From Mesostigma viride (taxonomy: Eukaryota; Streptophyta; Mesostigmatophyceae; Mesostigmatales; Mesostigmataceae), in contig RPFO01000146.1 in assembly GCA_009746045.1 (NCBI GenBank), positions 1 to 39,546 on the forward strand: a stretch of 39,546 bases of DNA, written 5' to 3'. This document shows positions 1 through 11,092 of this stretch, piece after piece. The translations under genes and the position numbers were made by a program. Every line of letters begins with the position of its first letter. Within the stretch, counting starts at the first letter, position 1. The notes under the pieces were generated by a model. It was given only the letters and a program-made list of their open reading frames with translations, had not been told where the DNA came from and searched no databases.

Positions 1-81
1 CAGTAAACAACAAGATACTCAGAGCATCCACAATTATAAAGATGGTAACATTTCCAGTATCTGAGGAGCTGCGGAACTTAC

Positions 82-2960
82 ACATGGGATTGGTAGGCTT
101 GAGCAGGATTCTGTCGTGCAGATCTCTCGCTTGTTTGTTGATGATGGCGTTCTTCTCGTCGAGCTCCTCTTGCATTTTTTTCAACTGCAACATCATGTTG
201 GCAAGCACGGATTCCACCGATGACTCTGGTCCTCCCGTGGAGGGTGGCAGTGGGGCCGGAGGGGCTGGCACGGCCGTGGAGGGTGGCAGTGGGGCCGGAG
301 GGGCTGGCACGGCCGTGGAGGGTGGCAGTGGGGCCGGAGGGGCTGGCACGGCCGTGGAGGGTGGCAGCAGTGGGGCCGGAGGGGCTGGCACGGCCGTGGA
401 GGGTGGCAGCAGTGGGGCCAGAGGGGCTGGCACGGCCGTGGAGGGTGGCAGTGGGGCTGGCACATCCGGGGGGGAAGGCACTTGACTCGTGTTCGTTTCT
501 TCTGCCTTTCCAGGCAGGTCGTTCACCGTAACATTGCCCAACATCACCCATGAGAGCTCGCCAGACCCCTCCTCACCGTAGTGCAATTTCCTCAGATCAA
601 AGCAATACCTTGATTCTGGCTCATCCCCGTTAGGAAACGCAAGCGTCCACGGGGACTTGTTCCGTGGCTTGACCATAGCAATGCGGCCTACATCCCACAC
701 CAACTCATCCCCCAATCTCAGCTGCTTGCGCGCCTTCAGCAACCATTTTTGAGCTATGATGGTGCCAACCGGTACGGTGGTCGTTGTCACCTCTGTTGGA
801 AGAGGCAACACGTGGCCTGAGGGAGCACCTCCTTGATGTAGTGCATCAACCCCAGATCTGAAGGTGGTGGGCACTGAGCACGTGTCTTAGGTGCTGTTTG
901 CGGCTGTGGAAGGACGGCAATGTTCTCTTCTAGAGGCTGCGGCGATGGCAGGACTGGATCCTTTGTTGCAGATGGGGACTTGGTCTCTGTTGATCCGCGC
1001 CGGGCCTTGGAAACTGGCGCTGGTGTCATGCCCTTCCTCTTTGAAGAAGCCTGCGAAGGCACTGCACACATCAATTGCAAAAGAGAGACTTTGTTGGGAT
1101 CATAAAAACAAACAGGGAATGCATTTACAAATGGGAAACGGGGAAGCTGCTGGTGAATGGGGGTTATGTATGCTATGGTGGCAAACGAACATAGCAAGGT
1201 CTTAATAAGGTTGAGCGAAAAGAAGATTAGAGTGCATCGTCAGTGCAGAAACTGAGATACTTGCTAAGTAAAATACAGGTATGCCAATGCAAAAAGAGAC
1301 AAGAATAAAACAACCCAGATTGGAAGTGATCTGATATTACTTACAGGGAATGGCCTGCTGCACGGGAAGTAGAGCTGACCACCGGAAACAGCGTCACAGG
1401 TTCATCACCAGCAGCCCCCGGAGTGGGCTGGGGCAGGGCCTTTGAATCGATACATGGAGACTCGCATGCGAGCAGAAGCGATAAATTCTTCGAATAGTGG
1501 GGCTTCACATTTGGACCTGGTTCAGGTGCCAGGATGGGCACCAGCACCGGTGTCACTGTGCCAGCCAGGTCCACGGCTGGATGAAAAAGGAAAGACACAT
1601 GCAATTAAAGAAGTCAAAAGTCAGCTTGAATGAAACACAAAGAAAACCAATATACAAAAAACGTGTGGGACTTCATAAAGATAATAATGCACAAAGTTGA
1701 AGGGTAAATACAGGCAAATTGATACGTTGTAAGTTTCCATGAAGCAACAGTAAGGCCCGTATACCAAAGGGGAAAAAAAGGGAACTTACGTGCCAGCACG
1801 GGGGCAGATGGACAGCCTGGCATGGGTGGTGGTGGCATGGCCACGAGAGGGGGTGCCGGCACGGCGCTCATCTGCTGGTCGAACTGCGCGTTGATAGCGT
1901 CGATTTGGGCCTGCAAAGCTGCAATCTTGGCGGCCCTTTCAGCCTCGAGGCTGGCAGGCAGCTGCATGGTCCCGGCGGTGACTGCAGCAGGCTTGGCTTT
2001 TGACGACGACTTGCCGGTTGCAGTTTTCTTTGCTTTTTGGACGCCCAGCTGTGGTGTTCACCATGAAGAACAAAGCACAGCATCCGAAGGAACATAATAA
2101 TGCACTCGATCAGAAAACTATCGATGGCCATACGGCGAGTAGAAAGTACGGTTGCACTACAGATTGCTGACTGCACTCGTCATACACAACGGATGCATAC
2201 CAAGACACGGCAGTTCATGAGTATTCTTTGTTTAATTACCTGTTTGGGCTGGTTGGTTACGCAGGCAAGCGGGGCACGTTGCTGTTCAGCCTTAGCCACT
2301 CTGTTGGCAGCTCTCTTTGCCGCTAGCTGCGCCTCGTGCTTTCGGATGTATAGACGCCTCGCTAGCTCCCTTTCAACTATCGCTTCAGTCGCCAAAGCAG
2401 GAGGATCGGGGAGAGACTTCACTGCGGTTGTCGCCGCTGTCGGTCCGTTCAGGACTTCATTCAGTTTCCTGCTGCTCTCCGCCGCAACGGCTGCAGAGTA
2501 CATGGCCTTTGCATCATTTAACTCGTCCTGGGCCAGTAGAGGTAAGAATTCAGAACAAATCGCCTTGATCCGAGCACAAAATCCTTCAGCAGTTCTTGAT
2601 CTTGGTCCTTCTTTGCTACACCCTCCAGCAACCACTCCTTCGATTGCGTCGCGACGACTTCCCTAAGAGTCCGCAGCCGACAATCGGCTTGCACATGCTT
2701 AAGGGTGTAGTTCTACGGACTTGGCGGCACGAAATTTGCCCACTTTGCTGGATCGCGGCCCACCATTCTTCCCCACTAACCAGACCACCCCCAGCCGACA
2801 TTAACGCGTTTGCGTGCTCCATCCTTGGCGCCGTTGTCATTTCTTAATGACAAGGCGCAAGTTTTGAATCCGCACAACGGCACTGTGCTAATTGCGGGTG
2901 TCAATTTTGCGCGGCAAAAAGGAACTCCGTCCGATCTTGGCCCATCTACCGTCAATCATC
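82..2960 (-). pseudogene. Decayed CACTA-A accessory gene (paralogue of the gene at 16396-22242)
   Basis: Multi-exon gene on the minus strand, homologous along its whole length to the second gene of element B. Exons I can place: a first exon from about 2960 to 2240 (donor GTAATT), 2048-1790 (donor GTAAGT), 1576-1345 (donor GTAAGT) and about 1061-82 (donor GTAAGT at 81-76), continuing off the left edge. Conserved pieces in order are a finger remnant (QCRCADSKLAPCH, first Cys lost), FRAAKSVELHP, QSKEWLLEGVAKKDQDQELL, RAPLACVTNQPKQ before the intron, a short coiled coil (ALQAQIDAINAQFDQQM), Pro-rich sequence, then VPVGTIIAQKW and FDLRKLHYGEEGS. These pieces fall in different frames: shifts are needed near 2835-2710, near 2595 and near 825, and the phase into the last exon does not close. 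The intact B copy argues that this is decay, although single-base assembly errors cannot be excluded. Confidence 0.75.
235..470 (-). repeat. 39-bp coding minisatellite (Pro/Ala-rich)
   Basis: Six tandem copies of a 39-bp unit, two of them with an extra 3 bp, lie inside the last visible exon of the accessory gene. In the gene's frame each unit reads PAPPAPLPPSTAV, with an extra Leu in the 42-bp versions. The 3-bp steps keep the frame. GC-rich with a strong strand bias. It sits between the conserved domain and a short coiled coil (LANMMLQLKKMQEELDEKNA) near the 5' end of the window. Confidence 0.9.
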
Positions 2961-3550
2961 TCTCCCGGCGGAAGTCGACAGGATCTTACTTTAGGAGCGA
3001 ATCCTGCTGATCTGAACGCCATGGCGCAAAGTATCGGATTCGGGGAAATCGGTATATTTAGTATCCAATTAGAAACCAGAGAGGTGAAATAAGAAATAAG
3101 TATCACCGAATCCTGAATGAAGGTGGTCACACACTGGTGTGACGTTGACAGGCTAAGGGGCTAATAAGGCGCAAAGTATCGGATTCGGGCCTCTCACTGC
3201 CATGGTTAACGGTGCAAAGTTGACATCATGTTCGAGTAGGATTGAATCCGCATCAAGAAGCTGCGGTTACATAGATTACCCGGCAAATTGGACGGTTAAC
3301 ATAACTGACGCATAGCTAGCCGCGGGAATGGCCCACGCGGTCCGTTGGCTAGCTCGACAGTCAGACGCGGTCGGTGCCCCTTCGTTCCTTTGCGTTTTAG
3401 GCATGCAAGGACACAGCCGGGGGCCACGAAAACACCTCGTTGCTGCCGCCATGGTAGCCATGGCGGCAGCAACGGGGAGGGCCCGCGGCAAGGCGGCCGC
3501 GGGCCGTCCCGTTGCTGCCGCCACCATTGGTTGTTTAGCGATTTTCAACC
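2961..3550. promoter_or_regulatory. Divergent intergenic region of element A with hairpins and direct repeats
   Basis: This stretch separates the divergent accessory and transposase genes and has no coding content of its own. It holds a 22-bp direct repeat (core GCAAAGTATCGGATTCGGG) at 3023-3044 and 3168-3189. It also holds a perfect 17-bp inverted repeat with a TAG loop at 3438-3474 and a second GC-rich inverted repeat at about 3479-3505 (GGCCCGCGG/CCGCGGGCC). The hairpins end about 45-75 bp before the transposase ATG. The position suggests a shared promoter and protein-binding region, but that role is inferred. Confidence 0.5.
3438..3474. repeat. Perfect inverted repeat upstream of transposase A
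   Basis: Arms 3438-3454 and 3458-3474 are perfectly complementary (CGTTGCTGCCGCCATGG and its complement), separated by TAG. A third partial copy of one arm (CGTTGCTGCCGCCA) follows at about 3510. It lies 77-113 bp before the ATG at 3551. Confidence 0.85.
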
Positions 3551-6500
3551 ATGGAGGAACAAGGCCTTGACGACTTCCTCATGGAGGGATGGGCCGATGA
3601 GTACCGAACTGGGCCTGAGGCAGCTATGGAATTCGCCCGGAATTTCGATGCTGCTGCAAACAGAGTACATTTGGAGACGCCTTTATACCCAGGATCTAAC
3701 GTTCCAGCTGTTGTGGCGGCCCTACAATTGCTAACGCAATGGGGCCAAGGAGGTTGTACTCGGAAGTTCGCGGACGCACAGCTGGCCCTTTTTAGTTCTC
3801 TCCTACCACCTGGCAATGTCTTGCCGGCTTCTGTTGAGGCGGCTAGACGCCTGTTGCGAGACTTGGGCTTGACGTATAAAGTATACGATGCGTGCAAGTG
3901 TGACGATTATGTTTACAAAGATAAGGATCTCCAGCAGTGCCCAAAGTGCGCCGAACCTCGTTATGAGATATACACAGACACAGACGGCATGGTGATTAAT
4001 ACGAGGAAGCCCTATCGGCAAGTCAGAGTTTTTTCTTTGCTGGACAGGGTTCGGGGCTGGTTCAGAATGGAGAAGATGTCAATGGCACTGAGGTATGCAG
4101 GAGAGAAAGAAAACAAGGATGCAGATTCGCCGACGCGGACTGTCGACGGAGTCAAAGGTTCGTAATCCATAGCCTCTACATCTGGCCATTGCTTGTTTTT
4201 TTTTATCTTTGCTTGCCGATAGAGTTACACAACGCCGCGTTACTTTGGTATGTAGAGCTAGAACGTTAGTAACCCTGAATCTTGCTATTGAATCTTGCCT
4301 GGCAAGGTCAGTGTCGTGTTAAGTGATGTATCTGTATTTCTTACCGTTGCTTCAATGCATTCTCTGTGGTTTGTTCTTTCCTTGCCTGTTTCTTTTTGCA
4401 GACTGTCCGGCTGTACAACATGTAAAAAATCTTTACCCGCAGTTTCGTACTGAGCTGCGTAATCTTATATTCGGGATGGCGGTTGACGGAGTGTGTCCGC
4501 GTAGCTTTATGGGAAACTATTCTTGCTGGCCAGCTTTTATGGCTTGCTACAATTTACCTGAGTGGGTATTTGTCAACAAGAACTTCTCACCTATGGTTCT
4601 GCTGATAAGTGCCGCCAAGGGCAAGGCTCCAAAAAGAATGCAGGTGTACTGGGAGTTGGCGGTTGATGAGCTTGTGGCGATGTGGAATGGTTTTTATGTA
4701 TGCGACATCGTGGATGACCAGGGCGGCCAGTTACAACCTGTGCGCCTGCAGGCGCTCCTACTGTGGGTAATCCACGACTACCCAGCTTTTGCAAAGTCAC
4801 TAAACATCCCAGATGCTGGATACTGCGGCTGCATGTTACATGGGCCAGAATGGGAAGCAACTTTTTTTTCCAATGGGAAGCTTGTGTACTTAGGGCACTC
4901 TACGCTTTTGAAGGAAGGTGACCCTGCGCGACCATCCGGGACTGGAGCTGCCCCTCCAGAAATGGATTATGATGGGTACCTGAAATATTGTCGGGAAGAG
5001 TTGGGGGTGCAACCTGAAATATTCGGCAAGCTGCCGTACTGGACCAAGCTGTTAATTCGACATCTGGTGGATGAATTTCACCTTGGCCCGAACTGCCTGC
5101 TCCGGATAGTCAACTGCACCAGCGGTAAGTAGCACGCGACAGTGTTCTTTTTTTTTCTAGTGTGCAGTTTGTAAACTTTGTCATATGCAAGGGACAAATT
5201 TTTGTTACATACTTGTTGATTGATTATTGATTGTGCGTTTCGTTGATATTGTGTTGTCCTTTGTGGCCTTTTTTATTATGTGCAGGGAAAGCTCATACCC
5301 TGCTGTTCGAGCAAGGCTGCAACAACTGGGCCTTAATCAGGAGCTCTGGGTTACCACGGAAGAGGTGGAGAAAGTGGCGAAGAACGGTGTCCGGACAATA
5401 AGCATTAAAAAAAACTCTCGACATCCACCATGTCAACTCACGTCGGAGGAGAAAGCGGCCACCCGTGGTATGTCTGTGGATGTGTATATGCTTTTTTATT
5501 GGAATTGGTTTGGATGTTGTTTGTTGGTATTTTATATAAAGTGTTTCATGTTGTCATCTGCCAAGATTGCTTAATTGCTGTGTTGGTCCATAGATCCCAT
5601 GACGTAGTCCACTGTCATTAGAGATTTCTGTGTACCACATCAAACCAAGTGCCCTTGTTAGGGTAAACATGTTGCTTGTAAGACTTCCTTTCATTTTTTC
5701 AATAACTATTTATGGGGTTAGTGTCAGGATTTGCCGGAGCATTTGGGCTGACAGTGTTTGGCCACTCTGAGAATTCGCCTCTGACATAATTTTCTAATCA
5801 AATTGTCAATGTGATCGTTTACATCTGTGTATCATACCATGTTTCTGTTGAATGCAGAGGTGGAAAAGGCGTTCGACCGCCTCCCAGACTATGTGCCTGG
5901 GCGGTACCACGGACTAGCCGCTGACGGGAAAAGCGATGAGACGATGAAAACAAGTGACAAGAACAAGTACTGTGTCTGTTGTTGCCGGTCGTGTTGCGCA
6001 ATCGTTTGCATCCGGATGCCCGCGCGGCATTTGTCCAGCTGTCTGTGGCCTTTAATGCTGTATTTTCAGCAAGGTGTCTCACTCAATCGCAGTTAGTCGA
6101 AGTGGGCGAAATGATGGTGCGTGCGGTGGTAGCATTAGAGTGTGTTATGCCAGCGTCAGAAATGTCAAGATCAGTCCATGCTGCATCTCACTTGGCGGAA
6201 CAGATCCGGTATGCTGGCCTGCCTGATGGCAGGAGCATGACATGGGGTGAGCGCCAGATGGCGGTGATTACTTCTGGGCCATTGTCAAACAAGAACGTGG
6301 AATGCTCCATGGGAAACTTCTTCATGGACTTCGAGGCATTAAACATCCTGAGCTACTTCACGCGCCAGACTGTGTGGGTAAGTTTTTTAAACAAACTTCG
6401 TGTTTGCTTGGCTGCATGCACATTTCCCATGTTTCAGCGAGTGTTTCTAGCAGGTTAAGTGTATGCAAAACATGTACTTACGTTCTTTTTTTTCTATTTG

Positions 6501-8197
6501 GTTCATGTGTTTTTTTTTTCAGGGTCAAGGCTTCCCGTCTGTGTGGGACATTCTGGAAACTGATCCGTCCAAGTGTATTCTGCCGAGCAAGCGCTTTCGT
6601 CAACAAGCATATACTCTCTCTGAGGTCGAGCAGCTTGAGGCCTTACAGTTACTCCTGGAATTTGCACTTCAGCATGCAACATACGAGCCCGGATATGGAA
6701 TTGAATTCTGGTGAGTTTCTTGTAGAAACCGATGCTACATTTGTACACCCTCGCATTGGCCATTTTAATTCAGTTCAGCCGAAAGGAGGGTGTAATCTTG
6801 CAACGCATGTACATAGGATTATCATATGTTTCCTGCATTCTTCTGATTTGCTTACTCGTGCTTAATGTGGTTGATTTTCTAGATTTCACAGTGACATTCT
6901 TATGTCCTTGTCTACACGCAATATCTGGTTGTGCATGCAATGATGAAGATGCTTTTTTTCACTATGTTGATAATTGTATGAAGTGGGACAACTATGTTTA
7001 ATTGTATGTTTAATTGATTTTGCAATGTGATGTACGTTATTCGCCTTTGTCACTTGCAGGCGTCGGCTCGTTCACGTTGGCAACCTGGCGTGGTTGAAGC
7101 AATGGATCACGCAAAACCAGGAGCCACGCCTCCCCACGATGATTACGGCGGCGGTGTGTGGCATGGAGCCTGCTTGTGACGAGCATGACTCAATCCACAT
7201 CAATGGCAGCAATTACCGAACTGCAGTCGCCGACCTTCGACAAACTGTTCGCCATCGCAACTCAGGAGTAATGGTTTATGGTAAAGAGGGGGTTAGGTAT
7301 GGCCGCATCACACACATTCTGCATAGTTTCCTCCGTGCCCCGACGGAAGGATGGAGTAGGCAAGTTCTTTTAAAGGTCGCTCTGTTTGATGTCGGTTCTG
7401 TGAAAGAGCTCCCTTTAGAGGGATTGACGCTTATACCTTTAGGGGAGCGAGCGCCCAAGCAGGATGCTTTAGTCCTTCCCGGGAGTGTATGTTCAGTTGG
7501 TTTTGTAGTTGATCCAGAGTATGCACCTGAGATAGCCATCGTGCACTGTAAATTGCCGTGGCAAATGGTAAAGGAAACGTGTAGTGCAGCCCAGCATGTA
7601 TTATCCCGTGCTGCAGGTGCTCAGCTGAGAACCACAGACGTGTATGCTGATATGAACCTGCAGCGCAAGGTGACACTGTGTGTTAAGCGAAGAGACATGA
7701 CAACACGAGGTCGTTCACAAGGTAATCGCACTGCACCCATAGATCCACAAGCAACCACTGCACGCATGGCTGCGGAGCCACAAGCAACCACTGCACCTAA
7801 TCGCTCACGTGGCAAGCGCACTGTTGGCACATTGGTAGAGCCACAAGCAACCACTGCACCAAGTCGCTCACGTGGCAAGCGCACTGTTGGCACATTGGTA
7901 GAACCACAAGCAACCACTGCACCAAGCCGCTCGCGTGGCAAGCGCACTGCGGACACATTGGTAGAAACACACACAGCCGCTGCACCAAACCGCTCGCGTG
8001 GCAAGAGCATTGCTGGCAAGTCCATGGCAGCGGCTAGTGGCAGCGCATCAAGCCCTGATGACATTGCTAGTGATTTGTCGCTGAGCAGCGACGGTGAGGC
8101 ATGCATTCCCACACAAAGGAGAAGTGAGAGGCAACGTGTGGTAGTAAATTATGCGGACTCTGACAGTGCTGCATACACTGATGAGGAGTGGGATTGA
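3551..8197 (+). pseudogene. TNP2-type CACTA transposase A, frame broken by two 1-bp deletions
   Basis: Six exons: 3551-4157, 4402-5124, 5286-5467, 5858-6377, 6523-6710 and 7060-8197. All introns are GT-AG and all sit at the same positions and phases as in transposase B. The N-terminal part has a C2C2 zinc ribbon (CKC...CPKC). The core has AVDGVCPRSF, YNLPEWVF, AVDELVAMWNG and a GCMLHG segment, matching the Transposase_21/TNP2 family. Exon 4 carries the MTWGERQM region, like DUF4218. The last exon has a YGRITHIL region, like DUF4216, then a basic SRSRGKR repeat tail and an acidic end. Aligning to B shows one missing base near 5301 (exon 3) and one near 5972 (exon 4): the spliced length is 3358 nt, two short of a multiple of three. 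The start is chosen by alignment of its N-terminus (LDDFLMEG) with B. Confidence 0.85.
7738..7990 (+). repeat. 63-bp coding repeat in transposase A C-terminus
   Basis: About four degenerate 63-bp units encode the theme EPQATTAPxRSRGKRTVGTLV. They give the transposase a basic, Ser/Arg/Lys-rich tail. The inverted copy C carries one additional unit. Confidence 0.8.
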
Positions 8198-8339
8198 TTA
8201 TATTCCTAATATAATGTAATGATGGATTGATGTAACTTGTTGTGTGCTTGTCACACTTATATTTATTTATTTCCAATGAACATGTGTGTCAACTGCATCA
8301 TTTCTGCATCCACATATAATGCATAAGTGTCCTGTCTTC

Positions 8340-8759
8340 ATGCACTTGAGAGTTCTCAAGTGTCATGCTCAGTGTCCTGATTTTCCTGATTTTTTGTGCC
8401 ATGCTAAGTGTCCTGATTTTCCTGATTTTTTTCTGATTCAGCGGGAAAATCTCAAGATCTTGAGATTTTTTGTGTTGTTCGACATTTTTCTCAGGATCTC
8501 AGGATTTTCTCAGGATTCTCAGTGTTTCTCAGTGTGTGGCGAGACGCATCTCAGGCACTTCTCAGGATTCTCAGGAGAAAGTCCTGATATAATCTCAGGA
8601 TTCCTGAGAAAAATCTCAAATTTTCTCAGGATTCTCAGGATTTCTTGAGAAAAAAATCAGGAAATCTCAGGAAATCCTGAGAAAATCTCAGGAATCCTGA
8701 GAAAAATCTTAGAAAAAACTCAGGATCTGAGATTTTTCTCAGAACCCGACTTCCTAGTG
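8340..8759. repeat. Element A right subterminal repeats and terminus
   Basis: Dense direct and inverted copies of CTCAGGAT/ATCCTGAG-type words, preceded by TGTCCTGATTTTCCTGATTTTT repeats from about 8370. The terminus CCCGACTTCCTAGTG ends at 8759. Arrays of short motifs just inside CACTA termini are the binding sites of the accessory protein TNPA in En/Spm. That role here is inference. Confidence 0.8.
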
Positions 8760-9960
8760 TGACATTTGGCGACACTCGGTGATCTTTGGCGACTTTTGGC
8801 TACTTTATTGTAGCATGGCCTTTATTGGCTCTTGTGATGAGAATTTGGAGGTTGAGCCACCTGCGTGTGATGTATCACCTCGTGCAGTTACAGTGGTGGT
8901 CGTGTCGATGCCAGTATTGACTATCCTCACTTTGGATGTGTTACGATTCACGTATGTCCGTGGCTAAACTTGTGGTGATCGTGGAGACCTTGGCTCACTG
9001 CCCTGTGTCTTGGCCCCTCGCTTCTGTCCTTTGGGCATGCATCCTTCTTCTGCGTGCCGCGCGGCCAATGGACGGGATCTGAGTTGGGCTTGCCCGATGG
9101 ACCAGCTTAGTCGTGCAAGCTGGTCCCTGCCCCATCGGGACCATAGGTCACTCATGGGTTGCACCATGCGTATACGGAGTCTAGCATGTTCTGGGCGTGG
9201 TTGTCGTTGGGCTAGCGGGGTAGCCGACCTCTCCCCAGAGAGGGGGAAGGAGTGTTGCGTCCAAGCCTATTTAATTAGGTTCCTTTAGTGGACAGTTCGG
9301 CGCAACAATGTGAAATAGGCGAAGTCTTAGTGTTCGACTATTTAGGACTATTTGTACAGCCGGTTCATACGGCGTTGTACTTGCTATTCAGTGGTTTTGT
9401 AGTACTTTCGGTACTTTGGTTTATCTGTAGGTGCGCAGCATGTCAATGTGCGTGGACCTAGTATAATTCGTTTTGGGTCGTACGGTCAATTCGTGTGAAC
9501 CGTAGCGCCCTAGAGATCTCGGTTGACCAAGCGTCCAAGCAGTGCTGCTTGGCACTGCTTGGCAACGCTGTGAGCCGCCAAGGTTAATAGTGTGTGGGAA
9601 CGTTCACCATTGTCACCCCCGGAATGAATGAAATGAATTGAGTTAATCTCTTTCTCTTTCCGGCTGGGTCACGCCCGCGGGTTTAGGAAATGCATGGTCC
9701 TGAATTCCTGTCGTAAATGCTACATGTACCTCGGGAGGCATTAGCCACGCTTCCCTATAGAGGTTGTCTCACCGCTGGCTATAACCAGCCAGGGTCAACT
9801 GCGCCAGGTTAATTATGTTAGATTAGTTATCGTCCATACTAGTCATGGTGTGGATTGCGTAGATTAATATAGCGACCACTGTTCATAATGGTCTATTATG
9901 AATCAGGTGTAGATCTTTTACACCCGGCATGCAGTCCGCCGGGATGTAAAACTGAGCACA
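8760..9960 (+). other. Non-coding stretch with a polypurine tract and LTR-like sequence
   Basis: No gene is recognisable. A purine run (AGAGAGGGGGAAGGAG, about 9236-9253) directly precedes TGTTGCGTCCAAG. This is the arrangement expected of a polypurine tract and the start of a plus-strand 3' LTR. The following kilobase is non-coding and T-rich in places. I could not find the LTR's end or a second LTR copy, so the call is tentative. Confidence 0.3.
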
Positions 9961-10383
9961 TAATTTTTACTAGACAACATGACAGCATCCATGCCCTTAC
10001 TGCCACTGAACAGTGAGGCCAGGTTTCCTAGGGATCCCTCAGTGAACTGGGGTCCTGGGAAACCACCTGTCAAGGGAGGTTTGACCCTCCACTTGAATGG
10101 GGGGCACCTGAGCCACTGAACTCAGGGCCTATCCACCAAGGCACACAACCTTAATGGACAAGGACAAAATGATACAACCCCTGCCCATGCACCTATGAAG
10201 CTGAGCAGCACGAAATTCCATGGTGTTGAAAAAATCAAAGAGATTTTATTGGCAAAGGGCAAACAGATGCAGAAAAATACAGACTCCACCAGTCCACCCT
10301 TACAGGGAGCGCGACCTGCCCCTTGGACCTGCCCAAGGGGACCGTGCTGGGTTGCCTAGGTGCCCCTGGTTGACAGGGACCTG
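9961..10383 (-). other. Probable 3' untranslated/LTR region of copia element X
   Basis: Immediately downstream (minus strand) of the copia RNase H stop at 10384. A minus-strand AATAAA lies at 10250-10245. No coding signal is visible. The LTR boundaries are not determined because the 5' LTR is not in the window. Confidence 0.4.
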
Positions 10384-10608
10384 CTAGGTGTCCCCCCGAT
10401 GGGGCAGGGTTGCCTGCTTGCCAAACGGGTTCATCAGGTGGTAGAGCAGCTGATACTGATCAGCTGCCTGCTGAGGCACTTTGGTAAGCGCGTCAGCAGC
10501 GTTGTGCTTGTCCTCCACGTGACGTGTGGACTCCCAGTAGGTGGATTCCTGTTTGAGGACCACCCGGCAGTCAAGATCAGTGTGCAAAGCGTAGATAGGG
10601 GTTAGCAA
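10384..10608 (-). pseudogene. Copia X RNase H, C-terminal piece cut off by CACTA-B
   Basis: The minus-strand frame reads LLTPIYALHTDLDCRVVLKQ and then ESTRHVEDKHNAADALTKV, which matches the end of Ty1/copia RNase H, where the family motif is a variant of QLADxxTK. The stop is at 10386-10384. The N-terminal piece is at 28831-29282, on the far side of CACTA-B. Joining the two after removing the element and one AA copy keeps the frame (codons TCC TTG CTA). Confidence 0.85.
10607..10608. repeat. 2-bp target-site duplication (AA), left copy
   Basis: AA precedes the CACTA terminus at 10609 and follows the opposite terminus at 28831-28832. Counting it once restores the interrupted RNase H frame, which supports a 2-bp rather than the usual 3-bp CACTA duplication. 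Confidence 0.7.
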
Positions 10609-11030
10609 CACTAGGAAGGGGTCTGTGACATTTTGTGATATTTTTTTATCACAAAATGTCACTTTTGTGACATTTTGTGATAAAAAAATGATAAAACGTG
10701 ACAAAATGTGACAAAATGTGATAAAACTGTGACAAATTGTGATCGAGACATGTCATGATTGTGACAAAACGTGACAAACGTGATAAAACCAGCATATTTT
10801 GTGATAAAGGCATTATCACAAAATGTCAAAGTGTCACAAAATGTCACAAAATGTCACAAACGCACAAAAAAACAAAATGTGACAAGGTGATAAATCACAA
10901 CCACTCAGGGGAAGTGATATATCACAAAAACACGCAAACATGCACCCAAAACGTGACAAAGTGATAAATCACAACCACTCAGGGGAAGTGATATATCACA
11001 AAAACACTCAAACATGCACCCAAAATGCAC
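10609..11030. repeat. Element B left terminus and subterminal repeats
   Basis: The terminus CACTAGGAAGGGG is followed by many copies of TGTGACAAAATG/GTGATAAAA words on both strands. A tandem pair of about 74 bp (10888-11030) contains GTGATAAATCACAACC and the palindrome GTGATATATCAC. The same word set fills the right end. It shares no subterminal motif with element A although the first ten terminal bases are identical. Confidence 0.85.
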
Positions 11031-11031
11031 C

Positions 11032-11037
11032 TTTTTA
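11032..11037 (-). terminator. Polyadenylation signal of transposase B
   Basis: AATAAA on the minus strand lies about 55 bp beyond the transposase stop at 11093, at the inner edge of the subterminal repeats. Confidence 0.45.
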
Positions 11038-11092
11038 TTAAATGAAATAAATAGTTTTCAATAAATAGAGTTATGTACAATATATACATCAT

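Larger units (their letters stand above)
1..8759 (+). mobile_element. CACTA (En/Spm-type) DNA transposon A, left end outside window
   Basis: Two head-to-head genes, an accessory gene on the minus strand running off the left edge and a TNP2-type transposase on the plus strand, are followed by about 400 bp of CTCAGGAT/TCCTGAGA subterminal repeats. The element ends in an outward-facing terminus that reads CACTAGGAAGTCGGG on the minus strand (8759 inward). The same terminus occurs inverted at 33026 next to a near-identical copy of the last 1.4 kb. The left terminus is not in the window, so element length and target duplication cannot be given. Both genes carry frameshifts, so this copy is probably non-autonomous. 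The family assignment rests on the CACTA terminus and on TNP2 motifs. Confidence 0.85.

Noticed and set aside
42-531. Plus-strand Gly-rich frame (EGGSGAGGAGTAV) and its overlapping frames
   Set aside because: Opposite-strand and off-frame shadows of the Pro-rich minisatellite. The gene's own frame is on the minus strand and continues into conserved sequence.
2500-2960. Programmed frameshifting in accessory gene A
   Set aside because: Three shifts within the conserved region, no slippery sites, and an unshifted homologue in B make decay or base errors the simpler explanation.
9254-9309. 55-bp element with TGTTGCG...CGCAACA ends
   Set aside because: Seven-base inverted ends are expected by chance at this scale. 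More likely the start of an LTR whose end I cannot place.
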